DNA of 64,000 nt, taken from the NCBI RefSeq assembly GCF_021390495.1, contig NZ_JAJEJP010000002.1, positions 1,426,001-1,490,000 on the forward strand, given 5' to 3'. Both the position numbers and the translations under genes were made by a program. The notes beneath the pieces are model-generated. The model worked only from the letters and a program-made list of their open reading frames with translations, had not been told where the DNA came from and ran no database searches. Every line of letters starts with the position of its first letter. Position 1 is the stretch's first letter. Shown here piece after piece: positions 35,765-44,143 of the stretch. The DNA is from Paraburkholderia sp. ZP32-5 (GTDB taxonomy: Bacteria; Pseudomonadota; Gammaproteobacteria; Burkholderiales; Burkholderiaceae).

Positions 35765-36946
35765 CTATTGCGTCCCGCTAGCCAGCGCCGTCACGATCTG
35801 ATGCGCGGCGCTCACGCGCGCTTCGTTCGGAAAATTGCGATTCGCGAGCATCACGACCCCGATCCGCTGTGCCGGCACGAACGCGACATACGCGCCGAAT
35901 CCGTTGGTCGAACCGGTCTTGTTGATCCACACGTTTTGCTGCGGTGGCAGCGGCGGTTTGATCTCGGTCGCGGGCGTCGCGTTCAGAACCATCTGCGCCG
36001 AATTGCCGTTAAGCAGCGTCTTCAGCTCGACCGGATACGGGTACTGCTCCCAGATCAGATCCTGCGTCAGCACGCCGGCCTGAAAGTAGCCGGTGTGCGT
36101 CGCGGTGATCGCGCGCTGGAACGTGTCGTCGATCGGGATCAGGTTCATGTTCTCCTGCACGAAGCGCAGCATGTCGGCGGCGGTCGTCCTGACACCGTAC
36201 GCCTCGGCGGACAGCACGCCGGGGCTCACGCGGATCGGCGCGCCGTCTTTCGTATAGCCCTGCGCGTAATCCGGCATCTTCGCCGCGGGCACCTCGAGAT
36301 AGGTGTTCTTCAGGCCGAGCGCGGGAAATACGCGTTGCTGCATCAACGCGGTGAAATCCTGCCCCATGCTCTTCGCGGTGATCAGCCCGAGTGTGCCGAT
36401 GCCCGGGTTCGCATACGTGCGGTACGTGCCGGGCGGATGCGCGGGCTGCCAGTCGCGGAAGTACTGCAGCAATTGCGCGTTGTCATGGATTTCATCAGGA
36501 ACCTGCAGCGGCAGGCCGCCGGGTGTGTGCGTGCCGAGGTTCAGCAGACTGACCTTGCCGAACGGATGACCGCGCAGCGTCGGCAGATACTGCGCGGTGC
36601 CGTCCGCGAGCGACAGCTTGCCGTTCAGTTGCGCATACGACGCGAGCGTCGCCGTGAAGGTCTTGCTGACCGAGCCGATTTCGAACAGCGTGTCGCGCGT
36701 GACCGGCTTGCCGGTCTGCGTCGACGCGACGCCGTAGTCGAACACATACGGCTTGCCGTCGACGATCACACCGACTGCCATGCCGGCCACGTGATATTTC
36801 GCGATCAGCGGCTGGATCGCGGCATTGACGGTGGATTTGATACGCGCGGGGTTGTCGCCGGCCGCATCGCTCGCAGGTGAAATCGCGCACAGCGTGAACA
36901 GGGCGAATGCGGCGGTCGTAAAGCGTGTGAGCGTGTTGCGTTTCAT
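35765..36946 (-). CDS. Class C (AmpC-type) serine beta-lactamase
   Basis: 393 residues from ATG 36946. Signal peptide near FALFTLCAISPASDAA. All three active-site motifs are present at correct spacing: Ser92-Val-Ser-Lys95 (GSVSKTF), Tyr178-Ala-Asn180 (YANPG, the class C YxN), and Lys343-Thr-Gly (NKTGSTNGFG). The Omega-side TPGGLPLQVP is also AmpC-like. A periplasmic cephalosporinase is predicted; catalytic completeness suggests activity. No AmpR-type LysR diverges from it; the LysR upstream points the same way, 336 bases off. Confidence 0.92.
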   Translation of the reverse strand: MKRNTLTRFTTAAFALFTLCAISPASDAAGDNPARIKSTVNAAIQPLIAKYHVAGMAVGVIVDGKPYVFDYGVASTQTGKPVTRDTLFEIGSVSKTFTATLASYAQLNGKLSLADGTAQYLPTLRGHPFGKVSLLNLGTHTPGGLPLQVPDEIHDNAQLLQYFRDWQPAHPPGTYRTYANPGIGTLGLITAKSMGQDFTALMQQRVFPALGLKNTYLEVPAAKMPDYAQGYTKDGAPIRVSPGVLSAEAYGVRTTAADMLRFVQENMNLIPIDDTFQRAITATHTGYFQAGVLTQDLIWEQYPYPVELKTLLNGNSAQMVLNATPATEIKPPLPPQQNVWINKTGSTNGFGAYVAFVPAQRIGVVMLANRNFPNEARVSAAHQIVTALASGTQ

Positions 36947-37282
36947 CGGCAATGGGTCCTCGTTCATGGTTCAGTTTATCGTTCAGCTCATGGTCCAGCC
37001 GGTGTCGGCAGGCTGGGTCCGCGGCTTGGCTGAGGCCGAACTATCCGGCTTTTGCGCAGCGCTGACAAACGAGGATAAATTGCGTGAGGGTAAAGAAAAA
37101 GTTGTGGGACGGTACGCGCAGCGCTTCTGCAATGCGCGATTAGCGGTGACGTGCGCGTTGCCGCTTCAAGTCAGGCTTGTTTCTGTGCGGCGCGAATGTT
37201 CGTTCGCGCGGACGCAAGCTAGCCTGCAACGCGCGGCAAACGAAAAGTACCGCCGAATATAAAACCGCCGCGCGGTTACAGC

Positions 37283-38197
37283 CTATTCCACCTTGTCCAC
37301 GGCGAGCCGGCGCTTCAGCGTATCGATCAACGCGCGCACTTTCGCCGGCGGATGGCTGGTCGGCGGAAACACCGCCTGAATGTTCGCGGGCGGCCCAGCC
37401 CATTGCGGCAACAACCGGATCAGCCGGCCGGCCGCGACGTCGTCGCCGATCGAAAAGTCCGTCAACAGACCGAAGCCGCCGCCGGCGAGCGTCGCGGCGC
37501 GGCACGCATCGGCGGTGTTGACGAGCAACGCGGCTTCGCAACGCACGCTGGCGCTCTTGCCGTCGGCGTGCCGCAGATCGAGCCTGAGTGGGTGCGGCAA
37601 CACCGACAACGCGCAGTAGGGCAGCGCGGCGAGATCGGCCGGCGCGCGCGGCATGCCCCACGTCTGCACGAATTCCGGACTCGCGACGAGCCACTTGCCG
37701 AAGCTGCCGAGCTTGACCGCGCGATAGTTGGAATCCGCGAGACGCCCGAGCCGGATCGCGACGTCGATGCCATCGGCAATCAGATCGACGAGCTGGTCGC
37801 TGCTGATCAGTTCGATGTCGAGTTGCGGATGCGCGCGCCGCAATTCGACCAGCGCGGGCGCGACGACGAGCGCGCCGTAATCGATCGGTGTGCTGACGCG
37901 CAGCGTGCCGCGTACCGGCGAGGTTTCGCCGCTGAGCGCATTGAGCGCTTCCTCGGTGGCATGCAGGATTTTCACGCTCGCTTCGTAAAACGCGCGGCCC
38001 GCTTCGGTCACGCCGAGCCGCCGCGTCGTGCGCACCAGCAGGCTCGCGCCGACTTCGGCCTCGAGCCGCTGCATATGCGTGCTGACCATCGTCTTAGCGA
38101 GCCCGAGCCGCGCCGCGGCGGCGCTCAGCGAGCCCGCGTCGACGACCGCGACGAACACTGCGAGGCGATTCAGATTGACGTTGCGCACATCGGCCAT
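37283..38197 (-). CDS. LysR-family regulator
   Basis: 304 residues. The winged HTH is NLNRLAVFVAVVDAGSLSAAAARLGLAKTMVSTHMQRLEAEVGASLLVRTTRRLGVTEAGRAFYE, followed by a LysR substrate domain (GTLRVSTPIDYGALVVAPALVELRRAHPQLDIELISSDQLVDLIADGIDVAIRLG). It diverges from the GST gene with 132 bases between starts, the standard LysR layout, so it probably controls the GST/flavin-barrel operon. Effector unknown. The 36947-37282 gap behind it, 336 bases, shows no gene. Confidence 0.9.
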   Translation of the reverse strand: MADVRNVNLNRLAVFVAVVDAGSLSAAAARLGLAKTMVSTHMQRLEAEVGASLLVRTTRRLGVTEAGRAFYEASVKILHATEEALNALSGETSPVRGTLRVSTPIDYGALVVAPALVELRRAHPQLDIELISSDQLVDLIADGIDVAIRLGRLADSNYRAVKLGSFGKWLVASPEFVQTWGMPRAPADLAALPYCALSVLPHPLRLDLRHADGKSASVRCEAALLVNTADACRAATLAGGGFGLLTDFSIGDDVAAGRLIRLLPQWAGPPANIQAVFPPTSHPPAKVRALIDTLKRRLAVDKVE

Positions 38198-38329
38198 GGT
38201 CGATTGTCCATCCTTGCTTGACTGTGTTTCCCGGATTATCGGGCTTCCGGGCCAATGCGCCTACGCCTATGCTGGCGATGTCCGGAATCGCCATTTCATT
38301 GCGCATTCCATTATTTACGGAGCCACGAC

Positions 38330-38971
38330 ATGCCAGCCGCCCAACCCGCCCAGCCCATCAAGCTGTTTACGTCGCTACTGTCAGGGCACGGTCATCGCGT
38401 GAGGCTGTTTTTGACCTTGCTCGATCTGCCGTTCGAAATCGTCGCGCTGAACATGAAAGCTGGTGACAATCGCCAGCCCGAATACTTGGAACTGAATCCG
38501 TTCGGACAAGTGCCGACGATTCAGGACGGCGACGTGACGCTGTTCGATTCGAACGCGATCCTGGTCTATCTGGCCAAGCGCTACGGCGACCCGTCGTGGC
38601 TGCCGGACGATCCGCTCGGCGCCGCCGCGGTGCAGCGCTGGTTGTCGCTGTGCGCCGGCCAGATCGCGTACGGGCCGTGCGCCGCGCGGCTCGTGACGGT
38701 ATTCGGCGCGCCGCTCGATCATCAGACCGCTAAGAACATCGCCGTGAAGCTGTTCGACGTGATCGACCGCGAACTCGCCGGCAAGCAGTTCGTCGCCGGC
38801 GAGCACGTGACGATCGCCGATATCGCCGCGCACACGTATATCGCCCACGCGCCGGAAGGCGGTGTGTCGCTGGAGCCGTATCCGCACATTCGCGCGTGGC
38901 TGCGCCGGGTCGAGGCATTGCCGCGTTTCATCGCGATGCAGTCGACGAAAGCAGGGCTGTTGGCCGACTGA
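38330..38971 (+). CDS. Glutathione S-transferase
   Basis: 213 residues from ATG 38330 with ACGGAG upstream. The thioredoxin-fold half includes LFTSLLSGHGHRVRLFLTLLDLPFEIVALNM, the cis-Pro loop FGQVPTIQDG and the Asp-Ser of LFDSNAILVYLAKRYG that binds the glutamyl tail. The helical half has ANIAVKLFDVIDRELAGKQFVAGEHVTIADIAAHTYIAHAPEGGVSLEPYPHIRAWLRRVEALPRF with the conserved N-capping Asp. Ser12-type catalysis (LLSG) is likely. Next gene 49 bases downstream. Confidence 0.9.
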   Translation: MPAAQPAQPIKLFTSLLSGHGHRVRLFLTLLDLPFEIVALNMKAGDNRQPEYLELNPFGQVPTIQDGDVTLFDSNAILVYLAKRYGDPSWLPDDPLGAAAVQRWLSLCAGQIAYGPCAARLVTVFGAPLDHQTAKNIAVKLFDVIDRELAGKQFVAGEHVTIADIAAHTYIAHAPEGGVSLEPYPHIRAWLRRVEALPRFIAMQSTKAGLLAD

Positions 38972-39020
38972 GGGTTGGCTTGCCGTCTAGTGGCGACGTC
39001 TTTGCACGAGGAGTCCGATC

Positions 39021-40004
39021 ATGTCCGAATTTGTTCCGTTCAATGGCTGGGGCCTCGATGCTTCGCCGTTTCATGCCGGCGAGCAGGCCGTGCAGGAGCG
39101 CGCCGGCGTAAGCGGCGTGGCGGATTCGATGGGGCGTCGTGGGATTCGCCGCTTCATGCCCGAGCAGCATCGCGAGTTCTTTGCCGCGCAGCCGTTTTTC
39201 GTGATCGGCGGCGTGGACGCGAGTGGTCAGCCGTGGGCGACGCTGCGGGTCGGGGCGGCGGGATTCGTGTCGTCGCCGGATGACCATACGCTGCGTATCG
39301 AAGGCGGCGCGTTACCCGCCGATCCGCTTGCCGATAGCTGGCACGAAGGCGCCATGTTCGGCGGCCTCGGCATCGAGCCGCGCGTGCGGCGGCGCAATCG
39401 CGTCAATGGCGTGGTCAAGGCGATGGAAGGCGACGCGCTGCTGATCGAGGTGACGCAGAGCTTCGGCAACTGCCCGAAGTACATTCAGAGCCGCACGCCA
39501 TTCGCGATTGCACCGGACGTTGCCGCGCCGCATGCGCAGCCTGAGATTGCGACGCAGTTTGGTAGCGCCGATCGCGAGCTGATTGCAGGCGCGGACACGT
39601 TTTTTATCGCCAGCGCGAATCTGAGCGATGATGCGGCGCTTGCGCGCGGCGTCGACGTATCGCATCGCGGCGGTGCGCCGGGCTTTGTGCGTGTCGATGA
39701 TGCGAACACGCTGACCGCGCCCGACTATAGCGGCAATCGCTTTTTCAATACGATCGGCAACCTCGTGCAGGATCCGCGCGCGGGGCTGCTGTTTATCGAC
39801 TTCGCAACGGGCGATCTGCTGTATGTTGCGGCGCGGGCGGAAATCATCTGGGAAGGCGACGAGTTGGCCGCGTTTGCCGGCGCGCAACGACTGGTGCGGT
39901 TTCATGTGGATGAAGTGCGGCGCAGTCGTGGTGTGTTGCCGTTGCGGTGGTCGGAAGCTGAACTGGCGCCGCAGTTTCTGCCGAAGGTGAAGGAGGGTGT
40001 ATGA
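39021..40004 (+). CDS. FMN-binding split-barrel (PPOX-type) protein
   Basis: 327 residues with GAGGAG upstream of ATG 39021. The core is a pyridoxamine-5-phosphate-oxidase-like barrel: FFAAQPFFVIGGVDASGQPWATLRVGAAGFVSSPDDHTLRI, GSADRELIAGADTFFIASANLSDDAALARGVDVSHRGGAPGFVRVDDANTLTAPDYSGNRFFNTIGNLVQDPRAGLLFIDFATGDLLYVAARAEIIW. Some relatives are fused to a ferredoxin reductase, but this one ends after the second barrel (LPKVKEGV). With a GST and LysR it may act on electrophilic or nitro-compounds, an inference only. Confidence 0.82.
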   Translation: MSEFVPFNGWGLDASPFHAGEQAVQERAGVSGVADSMGRRGIRRFMPEQHREFFAAQPFFVIGGVDASGQPWATLRVGAAGFVSSPDDHTLRIEGGALPADPLADSWHEGAMFGGLGIEPRVRRRNRVNGVVKAMEGDALLIEVTQSFGNCPKYIQSRTPFAIAPDVAAPHAQPEIATQFGSADRELIAGADTFFIASANLSDDAALARGVDVSHRGGAPGFVRVDDANTLTAPDYSGNRFFNTIGNLVQDPRAGLLFIDFATGDLLYVAARAEIIWEGDELAAFAGAQRLVRFHVDEVRRSRGVLPLRWSEAELAPQFLPKVKEGV

Positions 40005-40066
40005 GCATGTATGAGCGTGTGTGAAAGCTAATCCTCATTGAATGGCTTCCAACCAGCACGTCTTTG

Positions 40067-40468
40067 CTACCCATTCCTGATGAGCCGGTAAGACACGCCA
40101 AGCCGCGTCGCGAGTTGCCACGCGTAGACTCGCGAATACGAAATACCGAACTGCCGGTTTATCAGCTCCCGCATCCTCGCATTGCTCCAGCCGTCGGCAT
40201 CGAAGCCGTAGTCGCGCGGCGAGCCTCTCAGCGCTTGCGCGATCCATTCGAGATCGCTCAGATCGAGCGCGGAATGCCGGCCGCCGACACTCATGTTTCT
40301 CAGCGCTTCGAGCCCACCTTCGTCCAGTAACTTGCGATAGCGCTCGACTGTCGTTTTCGCCATGCCCATTTCCTGGGCGACCTGCGCGGGCGGCACGCCG
40401 TCGAGCAACTTCCGTCCGGCAGCGACGCGCCGTGCGACGGTCGGCAAATCGTCATTCGGTCGAGACAT
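40067..40468 (-). CDS. Small helix-turn-helix protein (transposase-like DNA-binding domain)
   Basis: 133 residues from ATG 40468 with GGAG upstream. It contains two HTH modules: VARRVAAGRKLLDGVPPAQVAQEMGMAKTTVERYRKLLDEGGLEALR and DGWSNARMRELINRQFGISYSRVYAWQLATRLGVSYRLI. This is the HTH-29/winged arrangement of IS630-type transposases, but no DDE catalytic part follows. Such solitary proteins are common in Burkholderia and may be domesticated regulators. Nothing here says what they bind. Confidence 0.65.
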   Translation of the reverse strand: MSRPNDDLPTVARRVAAGRKLLDGVPPAQVAQEMGMAKTTVERYRKLLDEGGLEALRNMSVGGRHSALDLSDLEWIAQALRGSPRDYGFDADGWSNARMRELINRQFGISYSRVYAWQLATRLGVSYRLIRNG

Positions 40469-41299
40469 TGCAGAACTCCGCGGTTGGGTTCGCTTACCGG
40501 TATGCAATGGATTTCAGCGGTCTATCGAGCGTTGTCGAGCAACTTACAGATAATCGAAAAAGCCTGAATTGTGGCCGGGATAATGAAAAATCAATCGAAT
40601 CTTTCGTGTGATAGAAAATTACGGGATTTTAGATTTGAACGGCATCAGCAAAGGGCGGCAATTTTTTATTGCCGGGTCGTTGAAGATTTTCTTGCGATAG
40701 TAAATAACGTTTGCTAACCTCGTTAGAGCAATTTAAACATTGATATACCGAGCTTGCCGCGATTGCACCGGTATGTTCGCTGCCGGCAAGTAGCGTGGAT
40801 CCCTGCGTATGGCGCTTTTGCAGCCTCGCAGCAAAACTGGCATCAGGCCGCGTCAACGCCTTGCTTTCTGATTTGCGAATTTCTTCGAATGTGTTTTCGA
40901 TCCGGAACCATATTGCCTGATGGCTTGCATAAAGGTACGGAACATGAAAAAGCATTTTAGTGTGTTTGCTGTTCTGGAATCTTCGCTAATCCGGGTGCGC
41001 TCGTGGTGCGCAGGCGAAAATAGTCTGCAGAGTAACAAACAGCTTAATTTAATCTCGTTAATTGATATCCAAAACTACTGTAAATCAGGCATTTTTAAAT
41101 TCGAAACGCATATTAACGGGTTCCTGTTGCGTTTCAACTCGCCGCCTGATCCGAATACGCGGATTTCCTCTCTAAACGCGATGATCGGTTTTCCTGCCCG
41201 CGCGCCGTCAGAGGCACCGAAACGCGGGACGGGATACGTCGCTTTGCATCGCCTGATCGGCCGCCATTGGGGCGCTAATCGTACGGCAAGGATAACGAC
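40469..41299. other. Lower-GC non-coding stretch at the start of the accessory zone
   Basis: About 830 bases with visibly more A/T than the surroundings (for example 40610-40760 and 41020-41110). Open frames exist on both strands (40920-41303 plus and 40629-40955 minus) but neither shows a recognisable domain, Burkholderia-like codon use or a convincing ribosome site, so I call no gene. The base-composition change suggests foreign DNA beginning near 40.5 kb. Confidence 0.45.
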
Positions 41300-41758
41300 A
41301 TGAACATCGACAGGACACGGAATATCGCTGCGATGCTGTTGCGTGCCGCGCGGCGCAGGAAGCTCGTTACCTATCAGGAACTGCACGCGCTTTTCGGTCC
41401 CGGCGAGCCGTTGGATTGCCGCTATCGCGCATTGGAAGACGCCGCGCGCTCGCTGAGCGATTGCGCGGCGCTCGACTATGGTTGCCTGATGCGGCTCGAC
41501 AACGGGCTGCCAGGCGACGATTTTTTCAACCGCTTCAGACGCGGCCGGCCGGGTGAATACGAAAAGGTCATGGGCTTCGCGTCGGCGGGGCGCTCGACGA
41601 CGAAGAAACGTCTGATTGCCGAAGCGGAGCGCGAACGCGTTTTCGAACATGCGTCGCGGACGGCGCCAAGCGTGAACCCCCGCGACTGGACTGGCGAGAG
41701 GGCCGATGGTTTACGTGCTGCCGCTACCCGCTTTGGCGCTATTGATACGTCATCGTGA
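41300..41758 (+). CDS. Hypothetical protein, 152 residues
   Basis: ATG 41300 has AAGGAT upstream. The N-terminal 70 residues form a basic helical domain (IAAMLLRAARRRKLVTYQELHALFG ... CRYRALEDAARSLS) whose VTYQELHALFG start looks like an HTH or nuclease-core N-terminus. The middle is RGRPGEYEKVMGFASAGRSTTKKRLIAEAERERVF. I do not recognise a family. The last about 15 residues overlap the fimbrin scar on the other strand, so its natural C-terminus may have been replaced. Confidence 0.5.
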   Translation: MNIDRTRNIAAMLLRAARRRKLVTYQELHALFGPGEPLDCRYRALEDAARSLSDCAALDYGCLMRLDNGLPGDDFFNRFRRGRPGEYEKVMGFASAGRSTTKKRLIAEAERERVFEHASRTAPSVNPRDWTGERADGLRAAATRFGAIDTSS

Positions 41759-41975
41759 AAGTCATTACCGCGTTCGCCGTACCCGGCATGACCGACGCCG
41801 CGGTCTGGTAGTACGCGGCTTTCAGCGGAACCGTGTACGAACCACTGGAGAGCGCCGCATCTGTGCGGACGAAAAGATCCGCGGGCAGTTGTGCCTGCCG
41901 CAGCAGTGCTTCGGACGAGATACCCATGTCCACCAGCAGAATTCTCCAGCCTGGATCGATAGCGAACGGGTTCAT
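41739..41975 (-). pseudogene. Chimeric scar: AraC N-terminus joined to fimbrin C-terminus
   Basis: One in-frame reading of 78 residues. Residues 1-44 (DPGWRILLVDMGISSEALLRQAQLPADLF) match the start of the ligand domain of AraC-type regulators (PGWR-LL-D-G-LRxAxLPxDLF). Residues 45-78 (GSYTVPLKAAYYQTAASV, then a segment ending NAVMTFTMTYQ) are the last two beta-strands of a type 1 fimbrial subunit, including the donor-strand Tyr-Gln end. The join is near 41843. Its ATG overlaps the stop of the upstream epimerase gene (ATGA), so a former epimerase-AraC operon was truncated by a recombination event that brought in the fimbrin tail. Confidence 0.65.
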
Positions 41976-43030
41976 CGGCGCGCGTGTGTCGTTTCCACGT
42001 ATTGCTGGAAAAAGTCGTTCATCGACTCCTGCAGCGAACGATAGTGCATTCCCAATTCGTTTCGGCTGCGGCTATTGTCGGCTCGCCACGGACGATTGAC
42101 GTTCAACCGCACCATTTTTCGAGTGACCGATTTATCGGCCACAGGCCCCGCCAGCCAGACCAGCCACTTAGGCAGCGTGCGCCGCGGAATAGGGTGGGTT
42201 TTGCCATATCGGTCCAGCAATGCCGCTGCCATTTCCAGCAGGCTCGAGTTATGGCCCGACGTAATGTAGCGGCCATTGGCTTCAGCGGTGAATGCCGCGC
42301 GCAAATGCGCTTCGGCGACGTCGCGCACATCGACCACGCCGAGTCCCATATCGGGCAAACCGGCCTTCGCGGTGCCGTCGCCCATGCGGCGAATGATATT
42401 GAAGCTCTCGGACGTACCATTCGGATTGATGCCGGGGCCAATCACCAGCGACGGATTGATGGTGATCAGATCCCAGCGATCCTGTGCCGCCGCGATTTTC
42501 CAGGCCTCTCTCTCCGCAAGCGTCTTCGAGTACGAGTACGGTTGATGCTCCAGCGACGAGGTGGTGTTCCAGATCGCCTCGGTGATTATCCCGCCTGGCG
42601 TATCGTCGAGATCCGCATTGTCACCGTAGATTGCCGCGCAACTGCTCGTGAGCACAACGCGTGTGACCGACGGTGTTCTATTGACCGTTTCAAGAACGTT
42701 TCGGGTACCGGATAGCGCGGGTTCAATCAGCTCGCTCTGTGCATCCGTGACGTTGAGGATGAACGGCGATGCGGTATGGAAAACGACCTGGCAACCGGCA
42801 ATGGCTTCCTGATAGGAGCCGGGATGCATCAAGTCCGCGCGAAAGTACCGGATTTTCCCCGGTGCTTTTGCCGCGATTTCATTCAGGTATTTGAGTTTGA
42901 CCGGATCATCCGGATCTCTGACCGCTGCGTGAACGGTGAAACCTTCTTCCAGAAGTCGCCTGACCAGCCAGCCGGCCACGTAGCCCGTCGCGCCGCTCAC
43001 CATGACTGGACGGCTGGTGTCTATATGCAT
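41972..43030 (-). CDS. NAD(P)-dependent epimerase/reductase (dihydroflavonol-reductase-like)
   Basis: 352 residues. An atypical-SDR start VMVSGATGYVAGWLVRRLLEEGFTVHAAVRD, then HTASPF, VVLTSSCAAIYG (Ser), YSYSKTLAEREAW (YxxxK) and INPSLVIGPGINPN match dihydroflavonol-4-reductase and aldehyde-reductase members of the extended SDR family. The likely reaction is NADPH reduction of an aldehyde or ketone. Its downstream partner, an AraC regulator, is reduced to 44 residues (see the chimeric scar), so regulation is probably changed. Confidence 0.88.
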   Translation of the reverse strand: MHIDTSRPVMVSGATGYVAGWLVRRLLEEGFTVHAAVRDPDDPVKLKYLNEIAAKAPGKIRYFRADLMHPGSYQEAIAGCQVVFHTASPFILNVTDAQSELIEPALSGTRNVLETVNRTPSVTRVVLTSSCAAIYGDNADLDDTPGGIITEAIWNTTSSLEHQPYSYSKTLAEREAWKIAAAQDRWDLITINPSLVIGPGINPNGTSESFNIIRRMGDGTAKAGLPDMGLGVVDVRDVAEAHLRAAFTAEANGRYITSGHNSSLLEMAAALLDRYGKTHPIPRRTLPKWLVWLAGPVADKSVTRKMVRLNVNRPWRADNSRSRNELGMHYRSLQESMNDFFQQYVETTHARR

Positions 43031-43163
43031 GTGTTCTCAACCTTCGGTGATAGCAAAGTGACGAGCATGATCGCACCAGAATCACGCTGTGTAACTAGCA
43101 AAGGGTGCCAATAGGTATTCCGTGCGCGTCATCGGAAGTTGAGGCGGCGGGAAACTTACTGCA

Positions 43164-44117
43164 TCAAACGCTGATACCGATCGGTTCAACGACGGCCGCC
43201 ATACGCTTGATGACAGGATCGTCACTGAGCGCGAAATTGATCCGTTCCTCTTCGAAGCATTCGAGAAAAATCTGCGCCGGCTTGCTCAATATGTCGTCTT
43301 TGCGCGTGACCAGACATTGTGTAATGGGCGCTTCGTCTTCGTGGAGATTCAGCGCGAACACGATCGCTCGCACACCGGGCATCTCGACGACCGGCCACGG
43401 AGCCAACGTGAGCATGTCGGTCGTGCGGAGCATCGACAGGCAGCACAGTCCCGAATCGGCATAGTGAATTCGCTGCACGCCATCATCCTGACTCTCGATC
43501 AACTGCTTGAGCAGCGGTGACATGTCACGATATTCGATCGTCATGATCCAGTCATAACCGCGTAACTCGTCCCACGTTGTCGCGTTTTCGGCCGGATGCC
43601 CTTTGCGGCCCATCACCGCATGGGTCTGAAAATAGATGGGTGTCGCCTCCACGTATTGCAGTTCTTCGGCGCTCGGCATCGGCCCAAACGACAGATCGAC
43701 CTGCCCTTCGCGCAATGGCCGATAGACGTGCCCCAGATGCTCGTCCATATGAATCTGCACGCCCGGGCAGCGCTTGCGAAAACGCGACAGGGCAGGGCCG
43801 ATAATCGAGCCTGTCATCCACGGAGTGACCGTCAGTCCAAGCCGACCGTTTTTGGCATCGTTGATTTCGACGAGATCGTTTTTGGCCTGCTCCATCTGGT
43901 GGATGATCAGGCGGGCGTGTGCCGCGAACGCTCGTCCGGCATCCGTCAGGATGACGCCATCCGGCGTTCGATCGATCAGTGCGCAGCCGAGTTCGCGTTC
44001 GAGTTCACGCAGCGCATTGCTGACGGCCGTTGGGGATCGCCCGAGTTTCAATGCGGCCATGCGCACGCTGCCGTGTTCGGCAGCCGCCACGAGGCAGCTC
44101 AATTGTTGGGTCTTCAT
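43164..44117 (-). CDS. LysR-family regulator, copy 1 of tandem pair
   Basis: 317 residues starting MKTQQLSCLVAAAEHGSVRMAALKLGRSPTAVSNALRELERELGCALIDRTPDGVILTDAGRAFAAHARLI, a clear LysR HTH, followed by an effector domain with VTPWMTGSIIGPALSRFRKRCPGVQIHMDEHLG and YPVV-like loops. It starts 26 bases after the stop of a paralogous LysR gene that has the same architecture and closely matching motifs (MKIHQLNCLVAIAESGSIR; APWPVVEMPGVR against VPWPVVEIPGVR). Target unknown. Confidence 0.88.
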   Translation of the reverse strand: MKTQQLSCLVAAAEHGSVRMAALKLGRSPTAVSNALRELERELGCALIDRTPDGVILTDAGRAFAAHARLIIHQMEQAKNDLVEINDAKNGRLGLTVTPWMTGSIIGPALSRFRKRCPGVQIHMDEHLGHVYRPLREGQVDLSFGPMPSAEELQYVEATPIYFQTHAVMGRKGHPAENATTWDELRGYDWIMTIEYRDMSPLLKQLIESQDDGVQRIHYADSGLCCLSMLRTTDMLTLAPWPVVEMPGVRAIVFALNLHEDEAPITQCLVTRKDDILSKPAQIFLECFEEERINFALSDDPVIKRMAAVVEPIGISV

Positions 44118-44143
44118 GGTTCTTCTTTATTCGTAGACGTCAA

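Noticed and set aside
37283..38197. LysR considered as AmpR for the beta-lactamase
   Set aside because: It is on the same strand and diverges from the GST gene instead; the gene order does not fit an ampR-ampC pair.
40629..40955. Short minus-strand frame in the AT-richer stretch
   Set aside because: No domain, no ribosome site, low-complexity composition.
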